The notes under the pieces are model-generated. The model was not told the DNA's origin. It searched no databases and saw nothing but the letters and a program-made list of their open reading frames with translations. From assembly GCA_047616645.1 (NCBI GenBank), contig JBLHIH010000003.1, positions 17,724 through 81,723 of the forward strand: DNA of 64,000 nt, read 5' to 3'. This document shows, piece after piece, positions 16,967-26,059 of the stretch; position 1 is the first letter of the stretch; the number at the start of each line of letters is the position of its first letter. The DNA is from JAHRVQ01 sp047616645. Lineage in GTDB: Bacteria > Pseudomonadota > Gammaproteobacteria > Pseudomonadales > Azotimanducaceae. The position numbers were made by a program, and so were the translations under genes.

Positions 16967-17031
16967 GTTAACAATCCATTTTCCATAGGAAGTGAATTTA
17001 TAAGCTATTTCCCCATAGATGGGAAATAATT

Positions 17032-17392
17032 CGCAAGCTAGTTTCCGGCCAGATATCAATAAACTTGCATGAAAGTATCAAAATTTACTGATACCGCAGC
17101 TAATAATGTCAATAGATTAACAGGAAAGTAGCCCCGACGTTCTCATTCCGGGAGACGCGCAAGCTAGTTTCCGGCCAGATATCAATAAACTTGCATGAAA
17201 GTATCAAAATTTATTGATACCGCAGCTAATAATGTCAATAGATTAACAGGAAAGTAGCCCCGACGTTCTCATTCCGGGAGACGCGCAAGCTAGCTTCCGG
17301 CCAGATATCAATAAACTTGCTTGAAAGAATCAAAATTTATTGATACCGCAGCTAATAACGTCAATAGATTAACAGGAAAGTAGCCCCGACGT
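17032..17392. repeat. 126-bp tandem repeat, about 2.9 copies, each with an inverted repeat
   Basis: Copies begin at 17032, 17158 and 17284 (CGCAAGCTAG...). The first two are 126 bp and nearly identical; the third is 109 bp with a few more changes and ends at 17392, one base before the nitroreductase stop codon. Each copy contains TATCAATAAA and TTTATTGATA (one mismatch in copy 1), a 10-bp hairpin with a loop of about 22 nt, then CCCCGACGT. No long reading frame is conserved through it. It lies between two minus-strand genes, so it would be transcribed with the nitroreductase. Not a CRISPR: there are no unique spacers. Confidence 0.95.
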
Positions 17393-17393
17393 A

Positions 17394-18074
17394 CTAGTTT
17401 GTTCCTCCTAGAAACGTGACACTTTCGCTCAGCGCTGCACGACGGGTTCGCGCCTTGTTTGCAGAAATACTGGTATCCTCAAATCCAAAGCTTATTCCGA
17501 ACAGTACTTTGATTTCGGAAGGAATGTCGAAGGTTTCTCTTACGAAATCTGGATAGTGTGCCATTGTGCCTTGTGCGCATGAGGCAAGCCCGTGAGCTGT
17601 CATGGATAACATGAGAGTTTGTGCATACATACCAACATCAGCTGCAGATTGACCACCAAACACCTCGTCCATACAAAGAAAGGCGACATGGGGGGCATCG
17701 AACATTTCAAAATTTCGGAAGGCTACCTTTGCTCTGCCTGGTTTGTCTTCCCATGGAACACCCATCGCTTTATAGAGGACTCGAGCACAATCTCTACGCC
17801 GTTCTTTAAATATTTCACCTAACTTACCTTTGTCGGTGTGGTCAGCTCTTGAAGGCTCCCGTGCTTGAATTCGATCGATAAACCCCTGGCGTAAAGAATC
17901 TCTCACCTCTCCAGATGCGACATAAACCTGCCAAGGCTGTATGTTTGTGCCCGATGGTGACCATTGAGCAAGCTCAAATACTTTATTTAACGTTGCTTGC
18001 GGTACTGGGTCAGGTAGAAATCCTCGCACAGAGTGACGATGTAGAATGCCATTTTCGAGACTGATTGCTGTCAT
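17394..18074 (-). CDS. Nitroreductase family oxidoreductase (FMN)
   Basis: A 226-residue protein from ATG 18074; the frame is open further upstream, but those residues look non-coding and overlap the divergent promoter region. FMN-binding features: HRHSVRGFLPDPV, WSPSGTNIQPWQVYV and a C-terminal GISFGFED. FMN nitroreductases dimerise and reduce nitro groups, quinones or enones with NAD(P)H. It is divergent from the flavin monooxygenase gene with 124 bp between the starts, so a shared regulatory region is likely. Its stop codon sits right at the edge of the 126-bp tandem repeat. Confidence 0.92.
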   Translation of the reverse strand: MTAISLENGILHRHSVRGFLPDPVPQATLNKVFELAQWSPSGTNIQPWQVYVASGEVRDSLRQGFIDRIQAREPSRADHTDKGKLGEIFKERRRDCARVLYKAMGVPWEDKPGRAKVAFRNFEMFDAPHVAFLCMDEVFGGQSAADVGMYAQTLMLSMTAHGLASCAQGTMAHYPDFVRETFDIPSEIKVLFGISFGFEDTSISANKARTRRAALSESVTFLGGTN

Positions 18075-18198
18075 TTCGAACCTGTTAGTGTATAAAAGTG
18101 GAGTACTATAACGTATTCCTTGTCTTTTGTAGCACAGTCTAAGATGTATCACTGCTGCAATAGATAGCCCATAGAGCAAACAAATGTGAGTCCGCAAG

Positions 18199-20049
18199 AT
18201 GCCAATAAGAGTTGATCCAGAAACTGGCCTAAAAGCCTTTAATACTAGAGCGCAGAGCAAAGCGGGTATTACGGGTAAGGGATATTCTATAGTGCAGGAT
18301 GAATCCCTTAAGACACTACCTCCTGTTCCTGCAGGCGCAGTATTTGATGCAGAGGAACAAGCAAAATATAGAAAGTTTAAAGAAGATCGTAGAGGGAGTG
18401 CGGACTATATGGCTATGGAGGGTGAATTCAGTAAATATCTAGAAGATGTTTACTCTGCACCGCCGGTAGAGCGGCAAGCCTTAACAGACAGCTGTGAGAT
18501 TTTGGTCGTTGGTGCCGGTTTTGCCGGATTATTGCTCTGGCATAAGCTCCAGAAAGCCGGGTTTAAGGATGTACGTTTTTGCGAAAAAGGAGGTGATGTA
18601 GGCGGCACTTGGTATTGGAATCGCTACCCTGGCATCGCCTGTGATGTTGAGGCTTATAGTTACTTACCGCTTCTTGAGGAGATGGGTTATATCCCCTCGA
18701 TGAAGTTTGCTGCGGGGTTTGAAATTATGGAATATTGCCAAAAGATCGCGGAAAAGTTCGGGTTTTATGATCGCTGCCTTTTTCATACCACCGTCGAAAA
18801 AACCCAATGGAATGAAGGCTCGGCTAAATGGACTGTTACCACCGACCGAGGTGATGAAATGCAGGCCAAGTTTGTCATATTGGCAAATGGCATTCTCACT
18901 ACGCCGAAGTTAGCGAGAATTGATGGAATGGAGACCTATGAAGGCGCTGCGTTTCATACCTCAAGATGGGATTATAAGGTTGATCTAAAAGATAAAAAGG
19001 TTGGCATTATTGGAACCGGAGCAACAGCAATACAAGCCATTCCTGAGCTTTCAAAAATTGTGAAGGAGCTTGTGGTGTTTCAACGGACACCTTCTTCTAT
19101 AGATGTTCGAGATCAACGGGAAACAACTGAAGAGGAAAGGGATGCTTGGTCGCAAGAGCCGGGATGGGCGCGCGCTAGACGTGCAAGATTTAGAAAGATT
19201 TCTGCAGGTCGCACAGCGATGAAGGCAAACGATGACTACTTGGCAGGTAAAGTTGCAGATTTTAAAGAACGGAAAGTGCATTCAACTGAATTAAGTCAGG
19301 AGGCTTTAGTTCAAAAACAATTGAATACGAACTTTCGCATTATGGAGCAAATACGGGCCCGAGTAGATACCATTGTTAAGGACCCGGTTACTGCAGAGGC
19401 CTTAAAGCCCTATTACCCTTACGGGTGTAAACGGCCGACCTTCCATGACGAATATTTGCCCGTATTTAACCTGCCCCATGTAAAGCTCGTTGATACAGCG
19501 CCTCGTGGTGTTAGTTCAATCGATAAAGAGGGCGTCATACATGATGGAGAACACTATCCCGTAGACGTTTTGATTTACGCTACAGGTTTTCAGTGGATGG
19601 CGACGTCTACCTTTAACATGGTCGTTGGTTGTGATGGCATCTCATTAAATGATAGGTGGCAGAATGAAGGTACTAAGACTTTTCTAGGGTTACATAGTCA
19701 TGGATTCCCAAATTTATTTATTGTCTCTGGTCCTCAAGGAGGGGGAGGGAGTTTCAATTTTACCGATGCAATTGATGAGCATGCTGAATACATAGTTTGG
19801 ATGTTAGAGACGATGAAAGAAAATGGCTATGCTGAGGTTGACGTAAAGAAATCTTCTGAATTGGAATATGCTGAACATTGTCGTCAAGCAGATCTTGTTA
19901 CCGGTCCACTGCGCGATTGTATCTCTTATTATAATGGTCATGGTGAATCTGAAGCGGGAAGTTTGGCCTATTATGGCGGCGGGTATTGGCACAAATTCAG
20001 AAGGGATGCACAAGAGACTTTGGAGCCCTATTTGTTTAAGGAGGGGTGA
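18199..20049 (+). CDS. Flavin-containing (Baeyer-Villiger type) monooxygenase
   Basis: A 616-residue FAD/NADPH monooxygenase. The FAD Rossmann motif VVGAGFAG lies near residues 103-109, GGTWYWNRYPG near 136-146, the fingerprint YEGAAFHTSRW near 248-258 (Tyr replaces the first Phe of F-x-G-x-x-x-H-x-x-x-W), and the NADPH Rossmann motif GIIGTGATAIQ near 270-280. An N-terminal extension of about 95 residues precedes the FAD motif, as in the long cyclododecanone/steroid-type BVMOs. These enzymes insert oxygen next to ketones, giving esters or lactones that the nearby hydrolases could cleave (inference). The stop overlaps the ATG of a 25-codon remnant. Confidence 0.9.
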   Translation: MPIRVDPETGLKAFNTRAQSKAGITGKGYSIVQDESLKTLPPVPAGAVFDAEEQAKYRKFKEDRRGSADYMAMEGEFSKYLEDVYSAPPVERQALTDSCEILVVGAGFAGLLLWHKLQKAGFKDVRFCEKGGDVGGTWYWNRYPGIACDVEAYSYLPLLEEMGYIPSMKFAAGFEIMEYCQKIAEKFGFYDRCLFHTTVEKTQWNEGSAKWTVTTDRGDEMQAKFVILANGILTTPKLARIDGMETYEGAAFHTSRWDYKVDLKDKKVGIIGTGATAIQAIPELSKIVKELVVFQRTPSSIDVRDQRETTEEERDAWSQEPGWARARRARFRKISAGRTAMKANDDYLAGKVADFKERKVHSTELSQEALVQKQLNTNFRIMEQIRARVDTIVKDPVTAEALKPYYPYGCKRPTFHDEYLPVFNLPHVKLVDTAPRGVSSIDKEGVIHDGEHYPVDVLIYATGFQWMATSTFNMVVGCDGISLNDRWQNEGTKTFLGLHSHGFPNLFIVSGPQGGGGSFNFTDAIDEHAEYIVWMLETMKENGYAEVDVKKSSELEYAEHCRQADLVTGPLRDCISYYNGHGESEAGSLAYYGGGYWHKFRRDAQETLEPYLFKEG

Positions 20050-20126
20050 TGGCTAAGCTTGAAGATCATGTCAGGGCCATTGAGCAAAAAGGATACACGG
20101 TACTTACAATCTGCTCTAATAATTAG
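20049..20126 (+). pseudogene. N-terminal remnant, possibly of a phytanoyl-CoA dioxygenase family gene
   Basis: ATG 20049 overlaps the monooxygenase TGA (ATGA), and 25 codons follow: MAKLEDHVRAIEQKGYTVL then a change of sequence and a stop. Helix-then-GYTVL is how PhyH-type Fe(II)/2-oxoglutarate dioxygenases begin, but the length does not allow a firm call. It seems to be the 5' end of a former downstream operon gene cut off by a deletion. Confidence 0.4.
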
Positions 20127-20290
20127 TGTTATAGCGGGTTTCCCCGTTGCCCTTGTGCTTTCATGGCTTTTGATATCACAAAAAATGGCATTATGACTGG
20201 CCCTGGTATTGACGCTGAAGTCGAAATAAAAGGTAATAGAGTGGCGGTATTGCCATTTTGGGACTACCTTTTAACTTCGTTATTGTAGAA
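20098..20290 (+). pseudogene. Internal remnant of a TolB-N/TPR-type membrane protein gene
   Basis: One forward frame reads YLQSALIISVIAGFPVAL then VLSWL. After a one-base shift around 20170 it continues DITKNGIMTGPGIDAEVEIK and RVAVLPF. The pattern (TM helix with GFPxALxLxW, then a DIT-x-x-GI linker, then RVAVLPF opening a TolB-N/FlgO-like domain) matches the class of protein encoded at 26954-29179. No start or TPR part remains. The fragment abuts the end of the dioxygenase-like remnant, marking a deletion junction near 20100. Confidence 0.55.
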
Positions 20291-20293
20291 CCC

Positions 20294-22720
20294 TTACTCG
20301 TGGCGTAATGCTTGTATGGGATTGGCTTTTGCGATCTTAATCGCATGGATGCCAACTATTAGCCAAGCGAATAAAACAGAAGTTAATCCCGCTACTCCGA
20401 CGATAGCGGCCTGTATCGTTATTCTTTCTGCAAAGAAGTTTAAATACTGCTCTGATGCAAAGTACGCAGCGGGTAATGCAAAAAGTAGAGCCCACATAAC
20501 GGGTTTGGAAAATTGAAAAATCAACAAGGTAATAATTTGTAGCATGTTGGCTCCCATCACTTTTCTGATGCCAATTTCCTTGGTCCTACTTTCAGCCATA
20601 AAGGCAGCGAGTCCAAATAAACCGATAAGGCTTAGTGTCAATGCGACAACTGCAAAACCACCCAGTAGTTTCATTATGCTGTCAAAAATATCAAATATTT
20701 CTCCAAATATTTCTTCTAAGAAAGTGGATTGGATTGGGTAATCAGTGATAACTTTATCCCAAATATTTTCCACTTCACTCAGAGTGCTTGCAAGGTTTTC
20801 GTGACTGACTCGGATCGAGGCATCGTCAAAACTAGAAGGTCTCATATAAAAGACAGTGGGTTTTACTGCGTTGTGAAATCCATTGAAATTTTGTGTGGGA
20901 ACGATGCCGACAATGGTATATGCGCGAGTTTCTCTATCGTCTTCTAAATCAAAAAAGGTTTTTCCTAGTGCTTCACCTGTAGTTTGGTATCCGAGCTTCT
21001 CTGCAGTCAGTGCGTTGATGACAACATTCACTGCGGGCATATCTGAAACGAAAATATCTGCTGTGTATTCCTTTGATAGCGCTCGCCCATCCTGTATGGA
21101 GATATCATAAGTATTAAAAAAGTCTTCACTAACAGACAGTTGTTTTAGTTGGAATGACGTTTCTTTGTTACCGGCTTCTGGTCCAGCTGCGAAACTAGAA
21201 TTGTTTTGCTCATATGGCAAATCACTAGAAAAACTGACATGGGTAACGCCAGGAATTTGAAGCAACTCATTTCTTAAAGCGCTAAGTCGAGCTTGGATAC
21301 TCTCAACACTTAGACGCTGTAATGTAATGATTTGTGACCTGGGATAGATATCTCCTGCATCCTGGACTTTCTTGTTTTGGAAGTAGACAATTAAGACACT
21401 CGCCAAAATGAAAATCGATATAGAAAATTGAAAACCCAGCATGATACTGCGAAAGCGACTACCTTTAGCGCCACTCGCGCCTTTATCATTAAGCGCATCT
21501 ATTGGCTTTACTTTCGTGACCAGAAAAGCAGGATACAAACCAGAGACGCAACCTACAGTAAAGGTTGTTAGAATCAACCATGGCAGGGTAGTAAGGTAGT
21601 CGAGGCTGAGTGCTTTTTCAGTCGCTGCATTGAAGGAAGGCACAATCACTTCCAAGATTGCTAGGGCAATAAACATTGATATGAAGGTAATGACCAAGCC
21701 TTCTGTAATAAATTGGAATAAGAGCTGTTTTCTTGTCGCCCCTAAAGTTTTGCGTAGACCCACTTCTCGTGCGCGACGGAGCGATTGGGCTGTTGCTAAA
21801 GTTGTGTAGTTTACGATAGCGATAATCAAGACTAAAATTGCCAAGAGGTTTATTGATTCCAACATGGGTAAGCCGACCATATCCCAAATGAAAGAATTAG
21901 CAGCGGCGAGTGGCAGAACCCTCAAACCAGTGATGAATTCCTTGTCTTCCTCCGATAGGTGGACCTCGTATATACCGTCCATTTTTGCTTGGAGCGCAGC
22001 CATGGAAGTTGATTCGGGAATCAAAATGTAGGTTAAGTTGCCTGAGGAGAGGTTGTTAAAGTTGCCCGCTAAGTCCCATTCGGCAGCCTTATTAAGGGCT
22101 GTAAGAGGTGCGAGTACTTCAAATTCAGCGCCACCAATAAGAGCGGAATTAAAATGTGTATTTCTTGGAAGATCTTTTATGACGGCTGTGACATGTAAAG
22201 TTGTTTTGTGATCTAAAGTAATTAGTTTGCCTAGAGCGGGTTCCGCTCCAAATAATTTGGCAGCAATAGTTTCATTGAGTAAAATACCCTCAGGTTCTAA
22301 TAAAGCATTGTCATTGCCTTCTAAATATTGAAAATCGAAAATCTTTAGTAAACTTGGATCGGTGAATCGGATTTTTTGATAATAATTATCATTGCCTACT
22401 GTCATCAAAAAATCCTGATTGACTGTTCTTGCTATCCCCTCTATCTCCTCTATTTCCGCTTGAATGAAGGGTGTAAATCCAGTGTAGATACCAGGATTTT
22501 GGCTTACGCCAATATTTGCGTTGGGAGAAAAAATGGAGCCGACAGTATATATTCGTTCGAAGTTTTTATAGAAACTGTCGTGACTATTCTCATATTCCAC
22601 GAGTAGAGAGCCGAATATGTATACACTTAATCCGGTAACTAAGCCTAGTACATTGATACTAGCGTAGAGCTTGTTCTTGAAAAGTTGACGCCAGGCAATA
22701 AGTATATAATTTTTGATCAT
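20294..22720 (-). CDS. MacB/FtsX-type ABC transporter permease
   Basis: An 808-residue inner-membrane protein with the duplicated FtsX layout: TM1 after KNYILIAWRQLFKNKLYAS, a periplasmic MacB-like domain (about 50-270), three TM segments near 285-400 (REVGLRKTLGATRKQLLFQF), then TM5, a second periplasmic domain, and three C-terminal TM segments with KEIGIRKVMGANMLQIITL. The repeated R-K-x-x-G-A motif contacts the ATPase. It is the last gene of the adaptor-ATPase-permease operon (68 bp after the ATPase). Likely a mechanotransmission exporter of antimicrobials, lipids or lipoproteins; substrate unknown. Confidence 0.93.
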   Translation of the reverse strand: MIKNYILIAWRQLFKNKLYASINVLGLVTGLSVYIFGSLLVEYENSHDSFYKNFERIYTVGSIFSPNANIGVSQNPGIYTGFTPFIQAEIEEIEGIARTVNQDFLMTVGNDNYYQKIRFTDPSLLKIFDFQYLEGNDNALLEPEGILLNETIAAKLFGAEPALGKLITLDHKTTLHVTAVIKDLPRNTHFNSALIGGAEFEVLAPLTALNKAAEWDLAGNFNNLSSGNLTYILIPESTSMAALQAKMDGIYEVHLSEEDKEFITGLRVLPLAAANSFIWDMVGLPMLESINLLAILVLIIAIVNYTTLATAQSLRRAREVGLRKTLGATRKQLLFQFITEGLVITFISMFIALAILEVIVPSFNAATEKALSLDYLTTLPWLILTTFTVGCVSGLYPAFLVTKVKPIDALNDKGASGAKGSRFRSIMLGFQFSISIFILASVLIVYFQNKKVQDAGDIYPRSQIITLQRLSVESIQARLSALRNELLQIPGVTHVSFSSDLPYEQNNSSFAAGPEAGNKETSFQLKQLSVSEDFFNTYDISIQDGRALSKEYTADIFVSDMPAVNVVINALTAEKLGYQTTGEALGKTFFDLEDDRETRAYTIVGIVPTQNFNGFHNAVKPTVFYMRPSSFDDASIRVSHENLASTLSEVENIWDKVITDYPIQSTFLEEIFGEIFDIFDSIMKLLGGFAVVALTLSLIGLFGLAAFMAESRTKEIGIRKVMGANMLQIITLLIFQFSKPVMWALLFALPAAYFASEQYLNFFAERITIQAAIVGVAGLTSVLFAWLIVGIHAIKIAKANPIQALRHE

Positions 22721-22788
22721 GATGGGATCCTATAAGCTCTGGATCTAAAAAGCTTGTTTTAAAAGGAAGGTTTTTGCAGCGTTGACCT

Positions 22789-23472
22789 TCAAACAACCGC
22801 TCTAAGGTTTTCAGTGACGATTTGACCATCGAATAGATTAATGGTTCGTCTAGCGTAATCGGAGTGCGTTGGACTATGAGTTACCATAACGATGGTCGTA
22901 CCTTCATTGTTAAGACCTTGGAGCATTTCCATGACTTCTTGTCCATGAGTACTGTCCAAATTACCCGTTGGCTCATCAGCCAGTATTAATTTTTGCTTAC
23001 CAACCACGGCTCTTGCTACGGCAACACGCTGCTGTTGCCCACCGGATAGTTGGCTTGGCATGTGTTTCGCGCGGTGTGCAATACCTACTTTATCCATAAT
23101 TTCAGCGACCATCGATTTGCGTTCCTTTGCTGATATGTCGTGATACAGAAGCGCGAGTTCTATGTTTTCAAATACAGTAAGCTCATCAATCAAATTAAAT
23201 GATTGGAAAATAAAACCGATATTCTTCTTTCTTATATTGCTAAGTTGAGATTCCGAGTGAGTAGAGATATCTTCATTGTTGAATATATATTGTCCTTCGG
23301 AACAATTATCTAACATGCCGATAATGTTTAACAAAGTTGATTTCCCACAACCGGAAGGACCCATAATCGCAACAAACTCTCCAGATTGAATTTCAATGTT
23401 GACACTATTGAGTGCGACGGTTTCAACTTCATCGGTTCGATAGAACTTTGATAAGTTGTGCATCTTTAACAT
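22789..23472 (-). CDS. ABC transporter ATP-binding protein (MacB/LolD type)
   Basis: A 227-residue ATPase with Walker A GPSGCGKST, Q-loop FIFQSFNLIDELT, signature LSGGQQQR, Walker B LILADEPTGNLD and H-loop MVTHS. The length and the F-Q-S-F-N-L segment are those of the LolD/MacB/FtsE class that pairs with FtsX-type permeases, which is the next gene. Cytoplasmic, acting as a dimer that powers the exporter. It sits between adaptor and permease genes (56 and 68 bp gaps), evidently one operon. Confidence 0.95.
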   Translation of the reverse strand: MLKMHNLSKFYRTDEVETVALNSVNIEIQSGEFVAIMGPSGCGKSTLLNIIGMLDNCSEGQYIFNNEDISTHSESQLSNIRKKNIGFIFQSFNLIDELTVFENIELALLYHDISAKERKSMVAEIMDKVGIAHRAKHMPSQLSGGQQQRVAVARAVVGKQKLILADEPTGNLDSTHGQEVMEMLQGLNNEGTTIVMVTHSPTHSDYARRTINLFDGQIVTENLRAVV

Positions 23473-23528
23473 GATTTTATATCCTTCATTATCGGGGATT
23501 AGTGCTAATTTTTCTTAATGGGAAAGTG

Positions 23529-24839
23529 TTAATTGTTATCAAGTTTTAAGCGGTCCATCTCTTTGAAACTAGAATAAGCACTACTGACTACTTCTTCTCC
23601 TCTCTCCAAACCTTGGAGTATTTCAATGTATCGAGAATTACGTCTCCCCGTTTTTATCTGTCGCTTATGTGCTTCGCTACCGTCTTTCGAGACGACAAAT
23701 ATCCAATTTCCGCCGGTGTCTTGGAAGAAAGCACCATTAGGTATTAATAACGCACTACTGGGATCACTTAGAGTCAAACGTGTTTGGATGGTTTGACCAC
23801 GGCGGATACTTTTAGGCTCATCCTCTTTAAATAACAGATCAATTTCGAACTGTCCATTATTAACTTGTGGATAAATTTTGCTAATTCTCAGGGGATATTG
23901 ATTACTGTCCTTATCAAAATGCGCGGTTTGCCCAATATCCACTCTTCCTAAATAGTATTCATCAATACTGGCCCGTAATTTAAAATTATCAGGGTCATCA
24001 ATTTGACCGAGACGTCCTCCCGGTTGAATGCTTTGACCTACTTCAATATCTAGGCCTGATAGTTTTCCATCGACGGGTGCGCGCACATTGAGTGAATCAA
24101 GATTTTGCCTGGCTAACGCCAAGTTGCTTTCTAATTGAGCACCTGCCGTACGGAGAAACGCTAATTGTGTTTCTTGGAGGCGCGCATCTGTGGATTGGCT
24201 TTCTAGAGTGACGGTGCGACGCTCTTTGAAATATTCCAGCTCATCTCTCGAATCTTCAAGTTGGCTTTTAGTTGCCAATCCAGCGTAATCCAAATTTGCG
24301 AGACGATCAACTTGTCGCCCAAGGCGTTTTATTTGGTAGTTTATTTCGACAAGGTTGCGCTTGTGAGAAAGGCGGTTTTGTTCAAGTTGTAATTCAATGG
24401 TACGCATATTATTTAACTGTTCTGTCACGACAGCTTCATTTCTTGTGACATCGAGTTGTAGGGATACATTTGCGAGAACGACGATGAGATCACCCACCTT
24501 TACATCTGCACCATCCTCTACTAGACGTTGTTTTACTTGTCCTCCTTCGATGAGATCAAGGAAAACTGTTTTGCGGGGTGTTACACGTCCACGAACAGGA
24601 ATGAAATCTTCGAATGTTCCCTCTACTACAGGGGAAATGAGAATACGGTTGTTATTCACCACCAACGAGCGCTCACTACTCTGGAAAAAGAAAATCCAAA
24701 TCAGAAACGCGATAATGGCTAGGGCTGCAGAAATAGCGAGCCAAGGACCGTATGGCCTGTTTTTCTTTAAGGCTCTGTCCATCCCTGCACCGGATATTGA
24801 CTGTGCATGTGGGGCTGGCTTTATGTTTTCGGTAACCAA
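23529..24839 (-). CDS. HlyD/MacA-type periplasmic adaptor protein
   Basis: A 436-residue membrane-fusion protein: a cytoplasmic tail, one TM (about 32-52), a biotinyl-lipoyl half (LVEDGADVKVGDLIV), a long alpha-helical hairpin (about 145-255) rich in L-x-Q-x-R patterns, the second lipoyl half (NVRAPVDGKLSGLDIEVGQS) and a beta-barrel/C-terminal part ending with GLERGEEVVSSAY. It links the inner-membrane ABC exporter to an outer-membrane channel; no TolC-like gene is nearby. First gene of the operon. The regulatory genes expected divergently upstream are decayed (25077-25644). Confidence 0.92.
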   Translation of the reverse strand: MVTENIKPAPHAQSISGAGMDRALKKNRPYGPWLAISAALAIIAFLIWIFFFQSSERSLVVNNNRILISPVVEGTFEDFIPVRGRVTPRKTVFLDLIEGGQVKQRLVEDGADVKVGDLIVVLANVSLQLDVTRNEAVVTEQLNNMRTIELQLEQNRLSHKRNLVEINYQIKRLGRQVDRLANLDYAGLATKSQLEDSRDELEYFKERRTVTLESQSTDARLQETQLAFLRTAGAQLESNLALARQNLDSLNVRAPVDGKLSGLDIEVGQSIQPGGRLGQIDDPDNFKLRASIDEYYLGRVDIGQTAHFDKDSNQYPLRISKIYPQVNNGQFEIDLLFKEDEPKSIRRGQTIQTRLTLSDPSSALLIPNGAFFQDTGGNWIFVVSKDGSEAHKRQIKTGRRNSRYIEILQGLERGEEVVSSAYSSFKEMDRLKLDNN

Positions 24840-25003
24840 ATTACTTGCCTCTTTCAGTATGGATGTCGTAAGAGGGTAGCAATACCTATGCCATTTGCTA
24901 AGGTATTGATTTTATCGAATGATACCATCTTTATCCTTTTCGAAAACAAGCTAAGTGTTCAATATCGAAAACATATTGTACGATAACGTGCACTTCAAGC
25001 AAA

Positions 25004-25063
25004 GCTTGAAGAAAAGCGGCTTGAAGAAAAGCAGCTTGAAGAAAAGCAGCTTGAAGAAAAAAG
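25004..25063. repeat. 15-bp tandem repeat, about four units
   Basis: GCTTGAAGAAAAGC(G/A) repeats at 25004, 25019, 25034 and 25049 (the last unit diverges after 12 bp). Read in the frame of the following receiver-domain remnant it encodes Leu-Glu-Glu-Lys-Gln repeats, a charged helix. It lies just before ATG 25077. Confidence 0.92.
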
Positions 25064-25076
25064 CTTGGCGGGGCCA

Positions 25077-25644
25077 ATGGAAAATACACATATTCTCATG
25101 GTTGATGATGACGAAGATATCTTGGTCGCGGGCAAGTTGCTGCTGAAAAGACATTACGTTCAAATAATTAGAGCTACAAGATGCGAAGGAAGCTGTCATG
25201 ATCGTTGCAAGACGTTCTGATGGTCTTATGAACTTTGTAAATAGTGATAGACAGTTTTCTGAATTTAGCACGCCTCAAAAGAAGCAATTTAAGGTAGATG
25301 CACTGTTTGCTGATATCACTGCAATAGTGAAAGCTGATTGGAAGAACATGTCTGATCAACAAAGTGAAATTGAATTAACGAGTTCAATTAACGCCCCGAC
25401 TTTGAGTATTCATGCCGATAGACAAATGATAGAGCATATTCTTATCAATCTACTACAAAATTCCGAGCACGCGCTTAGGGGAAGTGAAGAACAGAAAATT
25501 CGCCTAGGGGGCGGCATTAATAAATATGGCCATGTTACGCTTGACGTTAGCGATACGGGTATCGGTATAACGGAGGAAGTGGGAAGTAAAATATTTGTGC
25601 CATTTTACACTACTCGCAAAGTTCACATTGGATACATGAAATAG
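25077..25644 (+). pseudogene. Remnant of a response regulator plus sensor histidine kinase pair
   Basis: From ATG 25077 a frame gives the first part of a receiver domain (MENTHILMVDDDEDILVAGK then LLLKRHY) but changes sequence at about 25165 and stops at 25218-25220, before any phospho-acceptor Asp. In another frame, from about 25170 to 25644, the C-terminal half of a histidine kinase appears: EAVMIVARRSDGLMNFVNSD, the N box HILINLLQNSEHAL and the G1 box DTGIGI, but it ends at FYTTRK before the G2 box. Such pairs are common next to MacAB-like exporters. Two deletions have fused and truncated both genes, so the exporter has probably lost its local regulator. Confidence 0.75.
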
Positions 25645-26059
25645 TCCGCCGTCAAATTTTGTTTGATCAAGCCGAGTTCACTAAATTGGCAGTTGAATAA
25701 CCATAAATGATGAGCCAAGAATTGCTGAATGGTATACGAGAATATCTTCGTCCAGACTAAGAGGGTAGACAGGGAAAACTTTAACCCTAGGTATTTAATG
25801 CGATCTATGCATATACACAGGACTATTGGCTGGAAAAGGATGCGCTTCCCAACATCACTCTCAAGGATAGCGTTTTTGTCTATAGCTAGTGATGCGTTGT
25901 TTGTATGCACTATGGGCGTATTTCGTGACAACGTGATTAGCCGTCAACTAAGCTTTTCAACCTGAGATCCTTCTCTGTTTAGTGTAAATTTAATTTCCGC
26001 CTACACTAATACATTGTTATTTACGTCTTAGTCTAAAATGCTATGAGAAAGATGACCTT
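25645..26059. other. Gene-poor stretch, probably further degraded coding sequence
   Basis: No intact gene is supported. One forward frame gives MSQELLNGIREYLRPD (about 25710-25760), and another around 25805-25887 gives YTQDYWLEKDALPNITLKDS before a stop. Both look protein-like, but I do not recognise a family. This suggests more relics downstream of the kinase remnant. The last 80 bp hold the promoter region of the DUF4097 gene. Confidence 0.45.

Noticed and set aside
16967..17059. 31-residue N-terminal extension of the DUF7282-like protein
   Set aside because: It would bury an obvious signal peptide and is partly encoded by the first tandem-repeat unit.
17032..17392. CRISPR array
   Set aside because: Units of 126 bp follow each other directly with no unique spacers and there are no cas genes.
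18075..18260. 62-residue N-terminal extension of the nitroreductase
   Set aside because: It overlaps the divergent monooxygenase start, and family members begin at MTAISLENGILHRHSVRGF.
25623..25965. Overlapping frames after the kinase remnant (both strands)
   Set aside because: Neither product looks like a protein; a third frame shows scattered protein-like pieces better explained as relics.
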